Shown one piece after another: positions 33,651 through 45,692 of a stretch of 64,000 nucleotides of DNA. The position numbers and the translations under genes were made by a program. The stretch spans positions 476,001-540,000 of the forward strand of contig JBAIAA010000601.1 of NCBI GenBank assembly GCA_037893245.1, given 5' to 3'. Position 1 is the first letter of the stretch; each line of letters begins with the position of its first letter. This DNA is from Crossaster papposus (lineage: Eukaryota; Echinodermata; Asteroidea; Velatida; Solasteridae). The notes under the pieces are model-generated. The model made no database searches, was not told the origin of the DNA, and worked only from the letters and a program-made list of their open reading frames with translations.

Positions 33651-33722
33651 TTCCCACACCGGAAATCGAACCCGGGCCACGGCGGTGAAAGCACCGGATC
33701 CTAACCACTAGACCGTATGGGA
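33651..33722 (-). tRNA. tRNA-Glu(TTC), copy 86, anticodon switched
   Basis: Anticodon TTC at plus 33687-33689, with C30 to T, T8 to C and an extra C60 to T (G-T wobble in the T-stem). Confidence 0.85.
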
Positions 33723-33988
33723 TTATGCGGAAGATCCATTGAGCATTAGGCTACGAAATTACTTTTTCACTGATGTAATTCCATTAACAAAATACCACAG
33801 TGGAAATTCGAACTCGGCCAGCGAATTGTTATCAGCCGCGTCACAGACGGCGCCTCTAAAGCGATTGGCATTGATGTTGGTATTCTTGTTGTTGTTTTTG
33901 TTGCTGTGCCAATTTTGACACGCGGGAACTTCTAAGTAAGTACCTAAAGAGACCAACTACAATGACAACCAAAGTAAAATTTAAAACT

Positions 33989-34060
33989 TTCCCACACCGG
34001 GAATCGAACCAGGGCCACGGCGGTGAGAGCGCCGGATCCTAACCACTAGACCATATGGGA
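33989..34060 (-). tRNA. tRNA-Glu(CTC), copy 87
   Basis: G50 to T. Confidence 0.8.
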
Positions 34061-34335
34061 TTATGCGGAAGATCCATTGAGCATTTGGCTATGAAATTAC
34101 TTTTTCACTGATGTAATTCCATTAACAAAATACCACACTGGAAAATCGAACTCGGCCAGCGAATTGTTATCAGCCGCGCCACAGACGGGGCCTCTAAAGC
34201 GATTAGCATTGTTATTGGTATTATTGTTGTTGTTGTTGTTGTTGTTGTTGCTGTGCCAAATTCAACATGCGGGAACTTCTAAGTAAGTACCTAAAGAGAG
34301 CAACTACAATGACAACCAAAGTAAAAGTTAAAACT

Positions 34336-34407
34336 TTCCCACACCGGGAATCGAACCCGGGCCACGGCGGTGAGAGCGCCGGATCCTAACCACTAGACCA
34401 TATGGGA
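34336..34407 (-). tRNA. tRNA-Glu(CTC), copy 88
   Basis: Consensus. Confidence 0.95.
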
Positions 34408-34569
34408 TTATGCGGAAGATCCATTGAGCATTAGGCTACGAAATTACTTTTTCACTGATGTAATTCCATTAACAAAATACCACACTGGAAAATCGAACTC
34501 GGCCAGCGAATTGTTATCAGCCGCGTCACAGACGGCGCCTCTAAAGCGATTGGCATTGATGTTGGTATT

Positions 34570-34605
<36 letters not shown>

Positions 34606-34691
34606 GCTGTGCCAAATTCGACATGCGGGAACTTCTAAGTAAGTACCTAAAGAGAGCAACTACAATGACAACCAAAGTAAAAGTTAAAACT

Positions 34692-34763
34692 TTCCCACAC
34701 CGGGAATCGAACCCGGGCCACGGCGGTGAGAGCGCCGGATCCTAACCACTAGACCATATGGGA
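34692..34763 (-). tRNA. tRNA-Glu(CTC), copy 89
   Basis: Consensus. Confidence 0.95.
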
Positions 34764-35029
34764 TTATTCGGAAGATCCATTGAGCATTAGGCTACGAAAT
34801 TACTTTTTCACTGATGTTATACCATTAACAAAATACCACACTGGAAAATCGAACTCGGCCAGCGAATTGTTTTCAGCCGCGTCACAGACGGCGCCTCTAA
34901 AGCGATTGGCATTGATGTTGGTATTCTTGTTGTTTTTGTTGTTGATGTGCCAATTTTGACACGCGGGAACTTCTAAGTAAGTACCTAAAGAGACCAACTA
35001 CAATGACAACCAAAGTAAAAGTTAAAACT

Positions 35030-35101
35030 TTCCCACACCGGGAATCGAACCCGGGCCACGGCGGTGAGAGCGCCGGATCCGAACCACTAGACTATATGGG
35101 A
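35030..35101 (-). tRNA. tRNA-Glu(CTC), copy 90
   Basis: G9 to A and A21 to C, both core tertiary-contact bases. G9 is also in the A box. Same as copy 95. Confidence 0.72.
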
Positions 35102-35264
35102 TTATGCGGAAGATCCATTGAGCATTAGGCTACGAAATTACTTTTTCACTGATGTAATTCCATTAACAAAATACCACAGTGGAAATTCGAACTCGGCCAG
35201 CGAATTATTATCAGCCACGCCACAGACGGTGCCTCTAAAGCGATTAGCATTGTTATTGCTATTC

Positions 35265-35311
<47 letters not shown>

Positions 35312-35397
35312 GCTCTTCCAAATTCGACATGCGGGAACTTCTAAGTAAGTACCTAAAGAGAGCAACTACAATGACAACCAAAGTAAAAGTTAAAACT

Positions 35398-35469
35398 TTC
35401 CCACACAGGGAATCGAACCCGGGCCACGGCGGTGAGAGCGCCGGATCCTAACCACTAGACCATATGGGA
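35398..35469 (-). tRNA. tRNA-Glu(CTC), copy 91
   Basis: G63 to T. Confidence 0.82.
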
Positions 35470-35735
35470 TTATGCGGAAGATCCATTGAGCATTAGGCTA
35501 CGAAATTACTTTTTCACTGATGTAAATCCTTTAACAAAATACCACACTGGAAAATCGAGCTCGGCCAGCGAATTGTTATCAGCTGCGTCACAAACGGCGC
35601 CTCTAAAGCGATTGGCATTGATGTTGGGATTCTAGTTGTTGTTTTTGTTGCTCTGCCAATTTTGACACGCCGGAACTTCTAAGTAAGTACCTAAAGAGAC
35701 CAACTACAATGACAACCAAAGTAAAATTTAAAACT

Positions 35736-35807
35736 TTCCCACACCGGGAATCGAACCCGGGCCACGGCGGTGAGAGCGCCGGATCCTAACCACTAGACCA
35801 TATGGGA
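35736..35807 (-). tRNA. tRNA-Glu(CTC), copy 92
   Basis: Consensus. Confidence 0.95.
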
Positions 35808-36070
35808 TTATGCGGAAGATCCATTGAGCATTAGGCTACGAAATTACTTTTTCACTGATGTAATTCCATTAACAAAATACCACACTGGAAAATCGAACTC
35901 GGCCAGCGAATTGTTTTCAGCCGCGTCACAGACGGCGCCTCTAAAGCGATTGGCATTGATGTTGGAATTATTGTTGTTGTTGTTGCTGTGCCAATTTTGA
36001 CACGCGGGAACTTCTAAGTAAGTACCTAAAGAGACCAACTACAATGACAACCAAAGTAAAAGTTAAAACT

Positions 36071-36142
36071 TTCCCACAGCGGGAATCGAACCCGGGCCAA
36101 GGCGGTGAGAGCGCCGGATCCTAACCACGTGACCATATGGGA
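36071..36142 (-). pseudogene. tRNA-Glu(CTC)-like, copy 93, probably decayed
   Basis: T13 to A and A14 to C disrupt the A box and the 8-14 contact. G43 to T and G64 to C break the anticodon stem and T-stem. The anticodon CTC and TTTT remain. Confidence 0.65.
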
Positions 36143-36408
36143 TTATGCGGAAGATCCATTGAGCATTAGGCTACGAAATTACCTTTTCACTGATGTAATT
36201 CCGTTAACAAAATACCACACTGGAACATCGAACTCGGCCAGCGAATTGTTATCAGCCGCGTCACAGACGGCGCCTCTAAAGCGATTGGCATTGATGTTGG
36301 TATTCTTGTTGTTGTTGTTGTTGCTGTGTCACATTCGACATGCGGAAACGTCTTAGTAAGTACCTCAATAGAGCAACTACAATGACAACCACAGTAAAAG
36401 TTAAAACG

Positions 36409-36480
36409 TTCCCACACCGGGAATCGAACCCGGGTCACGGCGGTGAGAGTGCCGGATCTTAACCACTAGACCATATGGGA
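36409..36480 (-). tRNA. tRNA-Glu(CTC), copy 94, three changes
   Basis: G22 to A, G31 to A (A-C mismatch next to the anticodon loop) and G46 to A. The proximal terminator is ACGTTTTAAC. Confidence 0.65.
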
Positions 36481-36735
36481 TTATGCGGAAGATCCATTGA
36501 GCATTAGGCTACGAAATTACTTTTTCACTGATGTAATTCCATTAACAAAATACCACACTGGAAAATCGAACTCGGCCAGCGAATTGTTATCAGCCGCGTC
36601 CTCTAAAGCGATTGGCATTGATGTTGGTATTCTTGTTGTTGTTTTTGTTGCTGTGCCAATTTTGACATGCGGGAATTTCTAAGTAAGTACCTAAAGAGGG
36701 CAACTACAATGACAACCAAAGTAAAATTTAAAACT

Positions 36736-36807
36736 TTCCCACACCGGGAATCGAACCCGGGCCACGGCGGTGAGAGCGCCGGATCCGAACCACTAGACTA
36801 TATGGGA
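36736..36807 (-). tRNA. tRNA-Glu(CTC), copy 95
   Basis: G9 to A and A21 to C, as copy 90. Confidence 0.72.
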
Positions 36808-36970
36808 TTATGCGGAAGATCCATTGAGCATTAGGCTACGAAATTACTTTTTCACTGATGTAATTCCATTAACAAAATACCACAGTGGAAATTCGAACTC
36901 GGCCAGCGAATTATTATCAGCCACGCCACAGACGGTGCCTCTAAAGCGATTAGCATTGTTATTGGTATTC

Positions 36971-37005
<35 letters not shown>

Positions 37006-37091
37006 GCTGTTCCAAATTCGACATGCGGGAACTTCTAAGTAAGTACCTAAAGAGAGCAACTACAATGACAACCAAAGTAAAAGTTAAAACT

Positions 37092-37163
37092 TTCCCACAC
37101 AGGGAATCGAACCCGGGCCACGGCGGTGAGAGCGCTGGATCCTAACCACTAGACCATATGGGA
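37092..37163 (-). tRNA. tRNA-Glu(CTC), copy 96
   Basis: G28 to A (anticodon-stem mismatch) and G63 to T. Confidence 0.72.
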
Positions 37164-37429
37164 TTATGCGGAAGATCCATTGAGCATTAGGCTACGAAAT
37201 TACTTTTTCACTGATGTAAATCCTTTAACAAAATACCACACTGGAAAATCGAGCTCGGCCAGCGAATTGTTATCAGCTGCGTCACAAACGGCGCCTCTAA
37301 AGCGATTGGCATTGATGTTGGTATTCTAGTTGTTGTTTTTGTTGCTGTGCCAATTTTGACACGCGGGAACTTCTAAGTAAGTACCTAAAGAGACCAACTA
37401 CAATGACAACCAAAGTAAAATTGAAAACT

Positions 37430-37501
37430 TTCCCACACCGGGAATCGAACCCGGGCCACGGCGGTGAGAGCGCCGGATCCTAACCACTAGACCATATGGG
37501 A
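37430..37501 (-). tRNA. tRNA-Glu(CTC), copy 97
   Basis: Consensus. Confidence 0.95.
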
Positions 37502-37764
37502 TTATGCGGAAGATCCATTGAGCATTAGGCTACGAAATTACTTTTTCACTGATGTAATTCCATTAACAAAATACCACACTGGAAAATCGAACTCGGCCAG
37601 CGAATTGTTTTCAGCCGCGTCACAGACGGCGCCTCTAAAGCGATTGGCATTGATGTTGGTATTCTTGTTGTTGTTGTTGCTGTGCCAATTTTGACACGCG
37701 GGAACTTCTAAGTAAGTACCTAAAGAGACCAACTACAATGACAACCAAAGTAAAATTTAAAACT

Positions 37765-37836
37765 TTCCCACACCGGCAATCAAACCCGGGCCACGGCGGT
37801 GAGAGCGCCGGATCCTAACCACTAGACCATATGGGA
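37765..37836 (-). tRNA. tRNA-Glu(CTC), copy 98
   Basis: C55 to T (core T-loop and B-box base) and C60 to G. Same as copies 101 and 110. Likely weak. Confidence 0.7.
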
Positions 37837-38114
37837 TTATGCGGAAGATCCATTGAGCATTTGGCTACGAAATTACTTTTTCACTGATGTAATTCCATTA
37901 ACAAAATACCACACTGGAAAATCGAACTCGGCCAGCGAATTGTTATCAGCCGCGCCACAGACGGTGCCTCTAAAGCGATTAGCATTGTTATTGGTATTCT
38001 TGTTGTTGTTGTTGTTGTTGTTGTTGTTGCTGTGCCAAATTCGACATGCGGGAACTTCTAAGTAAGTACCTAAAGAGAGCAACTACAATGACAATCAAAG
38101 TAAAAGTTAAAACT

Positions 38115-38186
38115 TTCCCACACCGGGAATCGAACCCGGGCCACGGCGGTGAGAGCGCCGGATCCTAACCACTAGACCATATGGGA
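38115..38186 (-). tRNA. tRNA-Glu(CTC), copy 99
   Basis: Consensus. Confidence 0.95.
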
Positions 38187-38461
38187 TTATGCGGAAGATC
38201 CATTGAGCATTAGGCTACGAAATTACTTTTTCACTGATGTAATTCCATTAACAAAATACCACACTGGAAAATCGAGCTCGGCCAGCGAATTGTTATCAGC
38301 CGCGTCACAGACAGCGCCTCTAAAGCGATTGGCATTGATGTTGGTATTCTTGTTGTTGTTGTTGTTGTTGTTGTTGCTGTGCCAATTTTGACACGCGGGA
38401 ACTTCTAAGTAAGTACCTAAAGAGACCAACTACAATGACAACCAAAGTAAAATTGAAAACT

Positions 38462-38533
38462 TTCCCACACCGGGAATCGAACCCGGGCCACGGCGGTGAG
38501 AGCGCCGGATCCTAACCACTAGACCATATGGGA
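38462..38533 (-). tRNA. tRNA-Glu(CTC), copy 100
   Basis: Consensus. Confidence 0.95.
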
Positions 38534-38796
38534 TTATGCGGAAGATCCATTGAGCATTAGGCTACGAAATTACTTTTTCACTGATGTAATTCCATTAACA
38601 AAATACCACACTGGAAAATCGAACTCGGCCAGCGAATTGTTTTCAGCCGCGTCACAGACGGCGCCTCTAAAGCGATTGGCATTGATGTTGGTATTCTTGT
38701 TGTTGTTGTTGCTGTGCCAATTTTGACACGCGGGAACTTCTAAGTAATTACCTAAAGAGACCAACTACAATGACAACCAAAGTAAAATTTAAAACT

Positions 38797-38868
38797 TTCC
38801 CACACCGGCAATCAAACCCGGGCCACGGCGGTGAGAGCGCCGGATCCTAACCACTAGACCATATGGGA
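38797..38868 (-). tRNA. tRNA-Glu(CTC), copy 101
   Basis: C55 to T, C60 to G. Confidence 0.7.
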
Positions 38869-39146
38869 TTATGCGGAAGATCCATTGAGCATTTGGCTAC
38901 GAAATTACTTTTTCACTGATGTAATTCCATTAACAAAATACCACACTGGAAAATCGAACTCGGCCAGCGAATTGTTATCAGCCGCGCCACAGACGGTGCC
39001 TCTAAAGCGATTAGCATTGTTATTGGTATTCTTGTTGTTGTTGTTGTTGTTGTTGTTGTTGCTGTGCCAAATTCGACATGCGGGAACTTCTAAGTAAGTA
39101 CCTAAAGAGAGCAACTACATTGACAATCAAAGTAAAAGTTAAAACT

Positions 39147-39218
39147 TTCCCACACCGGGAATCGAACCCGGGCCACGGCGGTGAGAGCGCCGGATCCTAA
39201 CCACTAGACCATATGGGA
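39147..39218 (-). tRNA. tRNA-Glu(CTC), copy 102
   Basis: Consensus. Confidence 0.95.
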
Positions 39219-39493
39219 TTATGCGGAAGATCCATTGAGCATTAGGCTACGAAATTACTTTTTCACTGATGTAATTCCATTAACAAAATACCACACTGGA
39301 AAATCGAGCTCGGCCAGCGAATTGTTATCAGCCGCGTCACAGACAGCGCCTCTGAAGCGATTGGCATTGATGTTGGTATTCTTGTTGTTGTTGTTGTTGT
39401 TGTTGTTGCTGTGCCAAATTCGACATGCGGGAACTTCTAAGTAAGTACCTAAAGAGAGCAACTACAATGACAATCAAAGTAAAAGTTAAAACT

Positions 39494-39565
39494 TTCCCAC
39501 ACCGGGAATCGAACCCGGGCCACGGCGGTGAGAGCGCCGGATCCTAACCACTAGACCATATGGGA
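39494..39565 (-). tRNA. tRNA-Glu(CTC), copy 103
   Basis: Consensus. Confidence 0.95.
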
Positions 39566-39831
39566 TTATGCGGAAGATCCATTGAGCATTAGGCTACGAA
39601 ATTACTTTTTCACTGATGTAATTCCATTAACAAAATACCACACTGGAAAATCGAGCTCGGCCAGCGAATTGTTATCAGCCGCGTCACAGACGGCGCCTCT
39701 AAAGCGATTGGCATTGATGTTGGTATTCTTGTTGTTGTTTTTGTTGCTGTGCCAATTTTGAAACGCGGGAACTTCTAAGTAATTACCTAAAGAGACCAAC
39801 TACAATGACAACCAAAGTAAAATTTAAAACT

Positions 39832-39903
39832 TTCCCACACCGGGAATCGAACTCGGGCCACGGCGGTGAGAACGCCGGATCCTAACCACTAGACCATATG
39901 AGA
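39832..39903 (-). tRNA. tRNA-Glu(CTC), copy 104, three changes
   Basis: C3 to T (wobble), C32 to T and G51 to A (T-stem mismatch in the B box). Confidence 0.7.
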
Positions 39904-40066
39904 TTATGCGGAAGATCCATTGAGCATTAGGCTACGAAATTACTTTTTCACTGATGTAATTCCATTAACAAAATACCACACTGGAAAATCGAACTCGGCC
40001 AGCGAATTGTTATCAGCCGCGCCACAGACGGTGCCTCTAAAGCGATTAGCATTGTTATTGGTATTC

Positions 40067-40101
<35 letters not shown>

Positions 40102-40188
40102 GCCTTGCCAAATTCGACATGCGGGAACCTTTTAAGTAAGTACCTAAATAGAGCAACTACAATGACAACCAAAGTAAAAGTTAAAACT

Positions 40189-40260
40189 TTCCCACACCGG
40201 GAATCGAACCCGGGCCACGGCGGTGAGAGCGCCGGATCCTAACCACTAGACCATATGGGA
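40189..40260 (-). tRNA. tRNA-Glu(CTC), copy 105
   Basis: Consensus. Confidence 0.95.
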
Positions 40261-40515
40261 TTATGCGGAAGTTCCATTGAGCATTAGGCTACGAAATTAC
40301 TTTTTCACTGATGTAATTCCATTAACAAAATACCACACTGGAAAATCGAACTCGGCCAGCGAATTGTTATCAGCCGCGTCCTCTAAAGCGATTGGCATTG
40401 ATGTTGGTATTCTTGTTGTTGTTTTTGTTGCTGTGCCAATTTTGACATGCGGGAACTTCTAAGTAAGTACCTAAAGAGAGCAACTACAATGACAACCAAA
40501 GTAAAATTTAAAACT

Positions 40516-40587
40516 TTCCCACACCGGGAATCGAACCCGGGCCACGGCGGTGAGAGCGCCGGATCCTAACCACTAGACCATATGGGA
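40516..40587 (-). tRNA. tRNA-Glu(CTC), copy 106
   Basis: Consensus. Confidence 0.95.
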
Positions 40588-40750
40588 TTATGCCGAAGAT
40601 CCATTGAGCATTAGGCTACGAAATTACTTTTTCACTGATGTAATTCCATTAACAAAATACCACACTGGAAAATCGAGCTCGGCCAGCGAATTGTTATCAG
40701 CCGCGTCACAGACAGCGCCTCTAAAGCGATTGGCATTGATGTTGGTATTC

Positions 40751-40785
<35 letters not shown>

Positions 40786-40872
40786 GCCTTGCCAAATTCG
40801 ACATGCGGGAACCTTTTAAGTAAGTACCTAAAGAGAGCAACTACAATGACAACCAAAGTAAAAGTTAAAACT

Positions 40873-40944
40873 TTCCCACACCGGGAATCGAACCCGGGCC
40901 ACGGCGGTGAGAGCGCCGGATCCTAACCACTAGACCATATGGGA
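40873..40944 (-). tRNA. tRNA-Glu(CTC), copy 107
   Basis: Consensus. Confidence 0.95.
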
Positions 40945-41199
40945 TTATGCGGAAGATCCATTGAGCATTAGGCTACGAAATTACTTTTTTACTGATGTAA
41001 TTCCATTAACAAAATACCACACTGGAAAATCGAACTCGGCCAGCGAATTGTTATCAGCCGCGTCCTCTAAAGCGATTGGCATTGATGTTGGTATTCTTGT
41101 TGTTGTTTTTGTTGCTGTGCCAATTTTGACACGCGGGAACTTCTCAGTAAGTACCTAAAGAGACCAACTACAATGACAACCAAAGTAAAATTTAAAACT

Positions 41200-41271
41200 T
41201 TCCCACACCGGGAATCGAACCCCGGCCACGGCGGTGAGAGCGCCGGATCCTAAACACTAGACCATATGGGA
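41200..41271 (-). tRNA. tRNA-Glu(CTC), copy 108
   Basis: G18 to T (second D-loop G, in the A box) and C49 to G (T-stem mismatch). Confidence 0.7.
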
Positions 41272-41434
41272 TTATGCGGAAGATCCATTGAGCATTAGGC
41301 TACGAAATTACTTTTTCACTGATGTAATTCCATTAACAAAATACCACACTGGAAAATCGAACTCGGCCAGCGAATTGTTATCAGCCGCGCCACAGACGGT
41401 GCCTCTAAAGCGATTAGCATTGTTATTGGTATTC

Positions 41435-41472
<38 letters not shown>

Positions 41473-41559
41473 GGCTTGCCAAATTCGACATGCGGGAACC
41501 TTTTAAGTAAGTACCTAAAGAGAGCAACTACAATGACAACCAAAGTAAAAGTTAACACT

Positions 41560-41631
41560 TTCCCACACCGGGAATCGAACCCGGGCCACGGCGGTGAGAG
41601 CGCCGGATCCTAACCACTAGACCATATGGGA
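41560..41631 (-). tRNA. tRNA-Glu(CTC), copy 109
   Basis: Consensus gene. The proximal T4 is lost (AGTGTTAACTTTTAC); the distal T4 is kept. Confidence 0.93.
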
Positions 41632-41886
41632 TTATGCGGAAGATCCATTGAGCATTAGGCTACGAAATTACTTTTTCACTGATGTAATTCCATTAACAAA
41701 ATACCACACTGGAAAATCGAACTCGGCCAGCGAATTGTTATCAGCCGCGTCCTCTAAAGCGATTGGCATTGATGTTGGTATTCTTGTTGTTGTTTTTGTT
41801 GCTGTCCCAATTTTGACACGCGGGAACTTCTAAGTAAGTACCTAAAGAGACCAACTACAATGACAACCAAAGTAAAATTTAAAACT

Positions 41887-41958
41887 TTCCCACACCGGCA
41901 ATCAAACCCGGGCCACGGCGGTGAGAGCGCCGGATCCTAACCACTAGACCATATGGGA
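41887..41958 (-). tRNA. tRNA-Glu(CTC), copy 110
   Basis: C55 to T, C60 to G. Confidence 0.7.
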
Positions 41959-42121
41959 TTATGCGGAAGATCCATTGAGCATTTGGCTACGAAATTACTT
42001 TTTCACTGATGTAATTCCATTAACAAAATACCACACTGGAAAATCGAACTCGGCCAGCGAATTGTTATCAGCCGCGCCACAGACGGTGCCTCTAAAGCGA
42101 TTAGCATTGTTATTGGTATTC

Positions 42122-42159
<38 letters not shown>

Positions 42160-42245
42160 GCTGTGCCAAATTCGACATGCGGGAACTTCTAAGTAAGTAC
42201 CTAAAGAGAGCAACTACAATGACAATCAAAGTAAAAGTTAAAACT

Positions 42246-42317
42246 TTCCCACACCGGGAATCGAACCCGGGCCACGGCGGTGAGAGCGCCGGATCCTAAC
42301 CACTAGACCATATGGGA
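42246..42317 (-). tRNA. tRNA-Glu(CTC), copy 111
   Basis: Consensus. Confidence 0.95.
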
Positions 42318-42595
42318 TTATGCGGAAGATCCATTGAGCATTAGGCTACGAAATTACTTTTTCACTGATGTAATTCCATTAACAAAATACCACACTGGAA
42401 AATCGAGCTCGGCCAGCGAATTGTTATCAGCCGCGTCACAGACAGCGCCTCTAAAGCGATTGGCATTGATGTTGGTATTCTTGTTGTTGTTGTTGTTGTT
42501 GTTGTTGTTGCTGTGCCAAATTCGACATGCGGGAACTTCTAAGTAAGTACCTAAAGAGAGCAACTACAATGACAATCATAGTAAAAGTTAAAACT

Positions 42596-42667
42596 TTCCC
42601 ACACCGGGAATCGAACCCGGGCCACGGCGGTGAGAGCGCCGGATCCTAACCACTAGACCATATGGGA
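42596..42667 (-). tRNA. tRNA-Glu(CTC), copy 112
   Basis: Consensus. Confidence 0.95.
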
Positions 42668-42933
42668 TTATGCGGAAGATCCATTGAGCATTAGGCTACG
42701 AAATTACTTTTTCACTGATGTAATTCCATTAACAAAATACCACACTGGAAAATCGAGCTCGGCCAGCGAATTGTTATCAGCCGCGTCACAGACGGCGCCT
42801 CTAAAGCGATTGGCATTGATGTTGGTATTCTTGTTGTTGTTTTTGTTGCTGTGCCAATTTTGAAACGTGGGAACTTCTAAGTAATTACCTAAAGAGACCA
42901 ACTACAATGACAACCAAAGTAAAATTTAAAACT

Positions 42934-43005
42934 TTCCCACACCGGGAATCGAACCCGGGCCACGGCGGTGAGAACGCCGGATCCTAACCACTAGACCATA
43001 TGGGA
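42934..43005 (-). tRNA. tRNA-Glu(CTC), copy 113
   Basis: C32 to T in the anticodon loop. Confidence 0.87.
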
Positions 43006-43168
43006 TTATGCGGAAGATCCATTGAGCATTAGGCTACGAAATTACTTTTTCACTGATGTAATTCCATTAACAAAATACCACACTGGAAAATCGAACTCGG
43101 CCAGCGAATTGTTATCAGCCGCGCCACAGACGGTGCCTCTAAAGCGATTAGCATTGTTATTGGTATTC

Positions 43169-43203
<35 letters not shown>

Positions 43204-43290
43204 GCCTTGCCAAATTCGACATGCGGGAACCTTTTAAGTAAGTACCTAAATAGAGCAACTACAATGACAACCAAAGTAAAAGTTAAAACT

Positions 43291-43362
43291 TTCCCACACC
43301 GGGAATCGAACCCGGGCCACGGCGGTGAGAGCGCCGGATCCTAACCACTAGACCATATGGGA
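43291..43362 (-). tRNA. tRNA-Glu(CTC), copy 114
   Basis: Consensus. Confidence 0.95.
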
Positions 43363-43617
43363 TTATGCGGAAGTTCCATTGAGCATTAGGCTACGAAATT
43401 ACTTTTTCACTGATGTAATTCCATTAACAAAATACCACACTGGAAAATCGAACTCGGCCAGCGAATTGTTATCAGCCGCGTCCTCTAAAGCGATTGGCAT
43501 TGATGTTGGTATTCTTGTTGTTGTTTTTGTTGCTGTGCCAATTTTGACATGCGGGAACTTCTAAGTAAGTACCTAAAGAGAGCAACTACAATGACAACCA
43601 AAGTAAAATTTAAAACT

Positions 43618-43689
43618 TTCCCACACCGGGAATCGAACCCGGGCCACGGCGGTGAGAGCGCCGGATCCTAACCACTAGACCATATGGGA
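43618..43689 (-). tRNA. tRNA-Glu(CTC), copy 115
   Basis: Consensus. Confidence 0.95.
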
Positions 43690-43852
43690 TTATGCCGAAG
43701 ATCCATTGAGCATTAGGCTACGAAATTACTTTTTCACTGATGTAATTCCATTAACAAAATACCACACTGGAAAATCGAACTCGGCCAGCGAATTGTTATC
43801 AGCCGCGTCACAGACAGCGCCTCTAAAGCGATTAGCATTGTTATTGGTATTC

Positions 43853-43887
<35 letters not shown>

Positions 43888-43974
43888 GGCTTGCCAAATT
43901 CGACATGCGGGAACCTTTTAAGTAAGTACCTAAAGAGAGCAACTACAATGACAACCAAAGTAAAAGTTAACACT

Positions 43975-44046
43975 TTCCCACACCGGGAATCGAACCCGGG
44001 CCACGGCGGTGAGAGCGCCGGATCCTAACCACTAGACCATATGGGA
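43975..44046 (-). tRNA. tRNA-Glu(CTC), copy 116
   Basis: Consensus gene; proximal T4 lost, as copy 109. Confidence 0.93.
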
Positions 44047-44321
44047 TTATGCGGAAGATCCATTGAGCATTAGGCTACGAAATTACTTTTTCACTGATGT
44101 AATTCCATTAACAAAATACCACAGTGGAAATTCGAACTCGGCCAGCGAATTGTTATCAGCCACGCCACAGACGGTGCCTCTAAAGCGATTAGCATTGTTA
44201 TTGGTATTCTTGTTTTTCTTGTTGTTGTTGTTGTTGCTGTGCCAAATTCGACATGCCGGAACTTCTAAGTAAGTACCTAAAGAGACCAACTACAATGACA
44301 ACCAAAGTAAAAGTTAAAACT

Positions 44322-44393
44322 TTCCCACACAGGGAATCGAACCCGGGCCACGGCGGTGAGAGCGCCGGATCCTAACCACTAGACCATATGGGA
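44322..44393 (-). tRNA. tRNA-Glu(CTC), copy 117
   Basis: G63 to T. Confidence 0.82.
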
Positions 44394-44660
44394 TTATGCG
44401 GAAGATCCATTGAGCATTAGGCTACGAAATTACCTTTTCACTGATGTAATTCCATTAACAAAATACCACACTGGAAAATCGAACTCGGCCAGCGAATTGT
44501 TATCAGCCGCGCCACAGACGGTGCCTCTAAAGCGATTGGCATTGATGTTGGTATTCTTGTTGTTGTTTTTGTTGGTGTGCAAAATTCGACATGCGGGAAC
44601 CTTTTAAGTATGTACCTAAAGAGAGCAACTACAATGACAACCAAAGCAAAAGTTAAAACT

Positions 44661-44732
44661 TTCCCACACCGGAAATCGAACCCGGGCCACGGCGGTGAGA
44701 GCGCCGGATCCTAACCACTAGACCATATGGGA
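44661..44732 (-). tRNA. tRNA-Glu(CTC), copy 118
   Basis: C60 to T (wobble). Confidence 0.88.
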
Positions 44733-44998
44733 TTATGCGGAAGATCCATTGAGCATTAGGCTACGAAATTACTTTTTCACTGATGTTATTCCATTAACAA
44801 AATACCACACTGGAAAATCGAACTCGGCCAGCGAATTGTTTTCAGCCGCGTCACAGACGGCGCCTCTAAAGCGATTGGCATTGATGTTGGTATTCTTGTT
44901 GTTTTTGTTGTTGCTGTGCCAATTTTGACACGCGGGAACTTCTAAGTAAGTACCTAAAGAGACCAACTCCAATGACAACCAAAGTAAAATTTAAAACT

Positions 44999-45070
44999 TT
45001 CCCACACCGGGAATCGAACCCGGGCCACGGCGGTGAGAGCGCCGGATCCTAACCACTAGACCATATGGGA
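44999..45070 (-). tRNA. tRNA-Glu(CTC), copy 119
   Basis: Consensus. Confidence 0.95.
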
Positions 45071-45345
45071 TTATGCGGAAGATCCATTGAGCATTTGGCT
45101 ATGAAATTACTTTTTCACTGATGTAATTCCATTAACAAAATACCACACTGGAAAATCGAACTCGGCCAGCGAATTGTTATCAGCCGCGCCACAGACGGTG
45201 CCTCTAAAGCGATTAGCATTGTTATTGGTATTCTTGTTGTTGTTGTTGTTGTTGTTGTTGCTGTGCCAAATTCGACATGCGGGAACTTCTAAGTAAGTAC
45301 CTAAAGAGAGCAACTACAATGACAATCAAAGTAAAAGTTAAAACT

Positions 45346-45417
45346 TTCCCACACCGGGAATCGAACCCGGGCCACGGCGGTGAGAGCGCCGGATCCTAAC
45401 CACTAGACCATATGGGA
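45346..45417 (-). tRNA. tRNA-Glu(CTC), copy 120
   Basis: Consensus. Confidence 0.95.
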
Positions 45418-45692
45418 TTATGCCGAAGATCCATTGAGCATTAGGCTACGAAATTACTTTTTCACTGATGTAATTCCATTAACAAAATACCACACTGGAA
45501 AATCGAGCTCGGCCAGCGAATTGTTATCAGCCGCGTCACAGACAGCGCCTCTAAAGCGATTGGCATTGATGTTGGTATTCTTGTTGTTGTTGTTGTTGTT
45601 GTTGTTGCTGTGCCAAATTCGACATGCGGGAACTTCTAAGTAAGTACCTAAAGAGAGCAACTACAATGACAATCAAAGTAAAAGTTAAAACT

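Larger units (their letters stand above)
31005..34423. repeat. Higher-order repeat C, copy 2
   Basis: Tandem partner of 27586-31004. The two copies have even TTG tract lengths in common, so this duplication is recent. Confidence 0.92.
37853..38884. repeat. Higher-order repeat D, copy 1 (1.03 kb, 3 units)
   Basis: Recurs in tandem at 38885-39919; the C55/C60 double-mutant tRNA precedes both copies. Confidence 0.82.
38885..40960. repeat. Higher-order repeat E, copy 1 (about 3.1-kb spacing)
   Basis: Six units that recur at 41975-44062 (offset 3,090-3,102 bp), including the gaaacg spacer variant and the C32 to T tRNA. Confidence 0.82.
41975..44062. repeat. Higher-order repeat E, copy 2
   Basis: Partner of 38885-40960. 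Confidence 0.82.
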
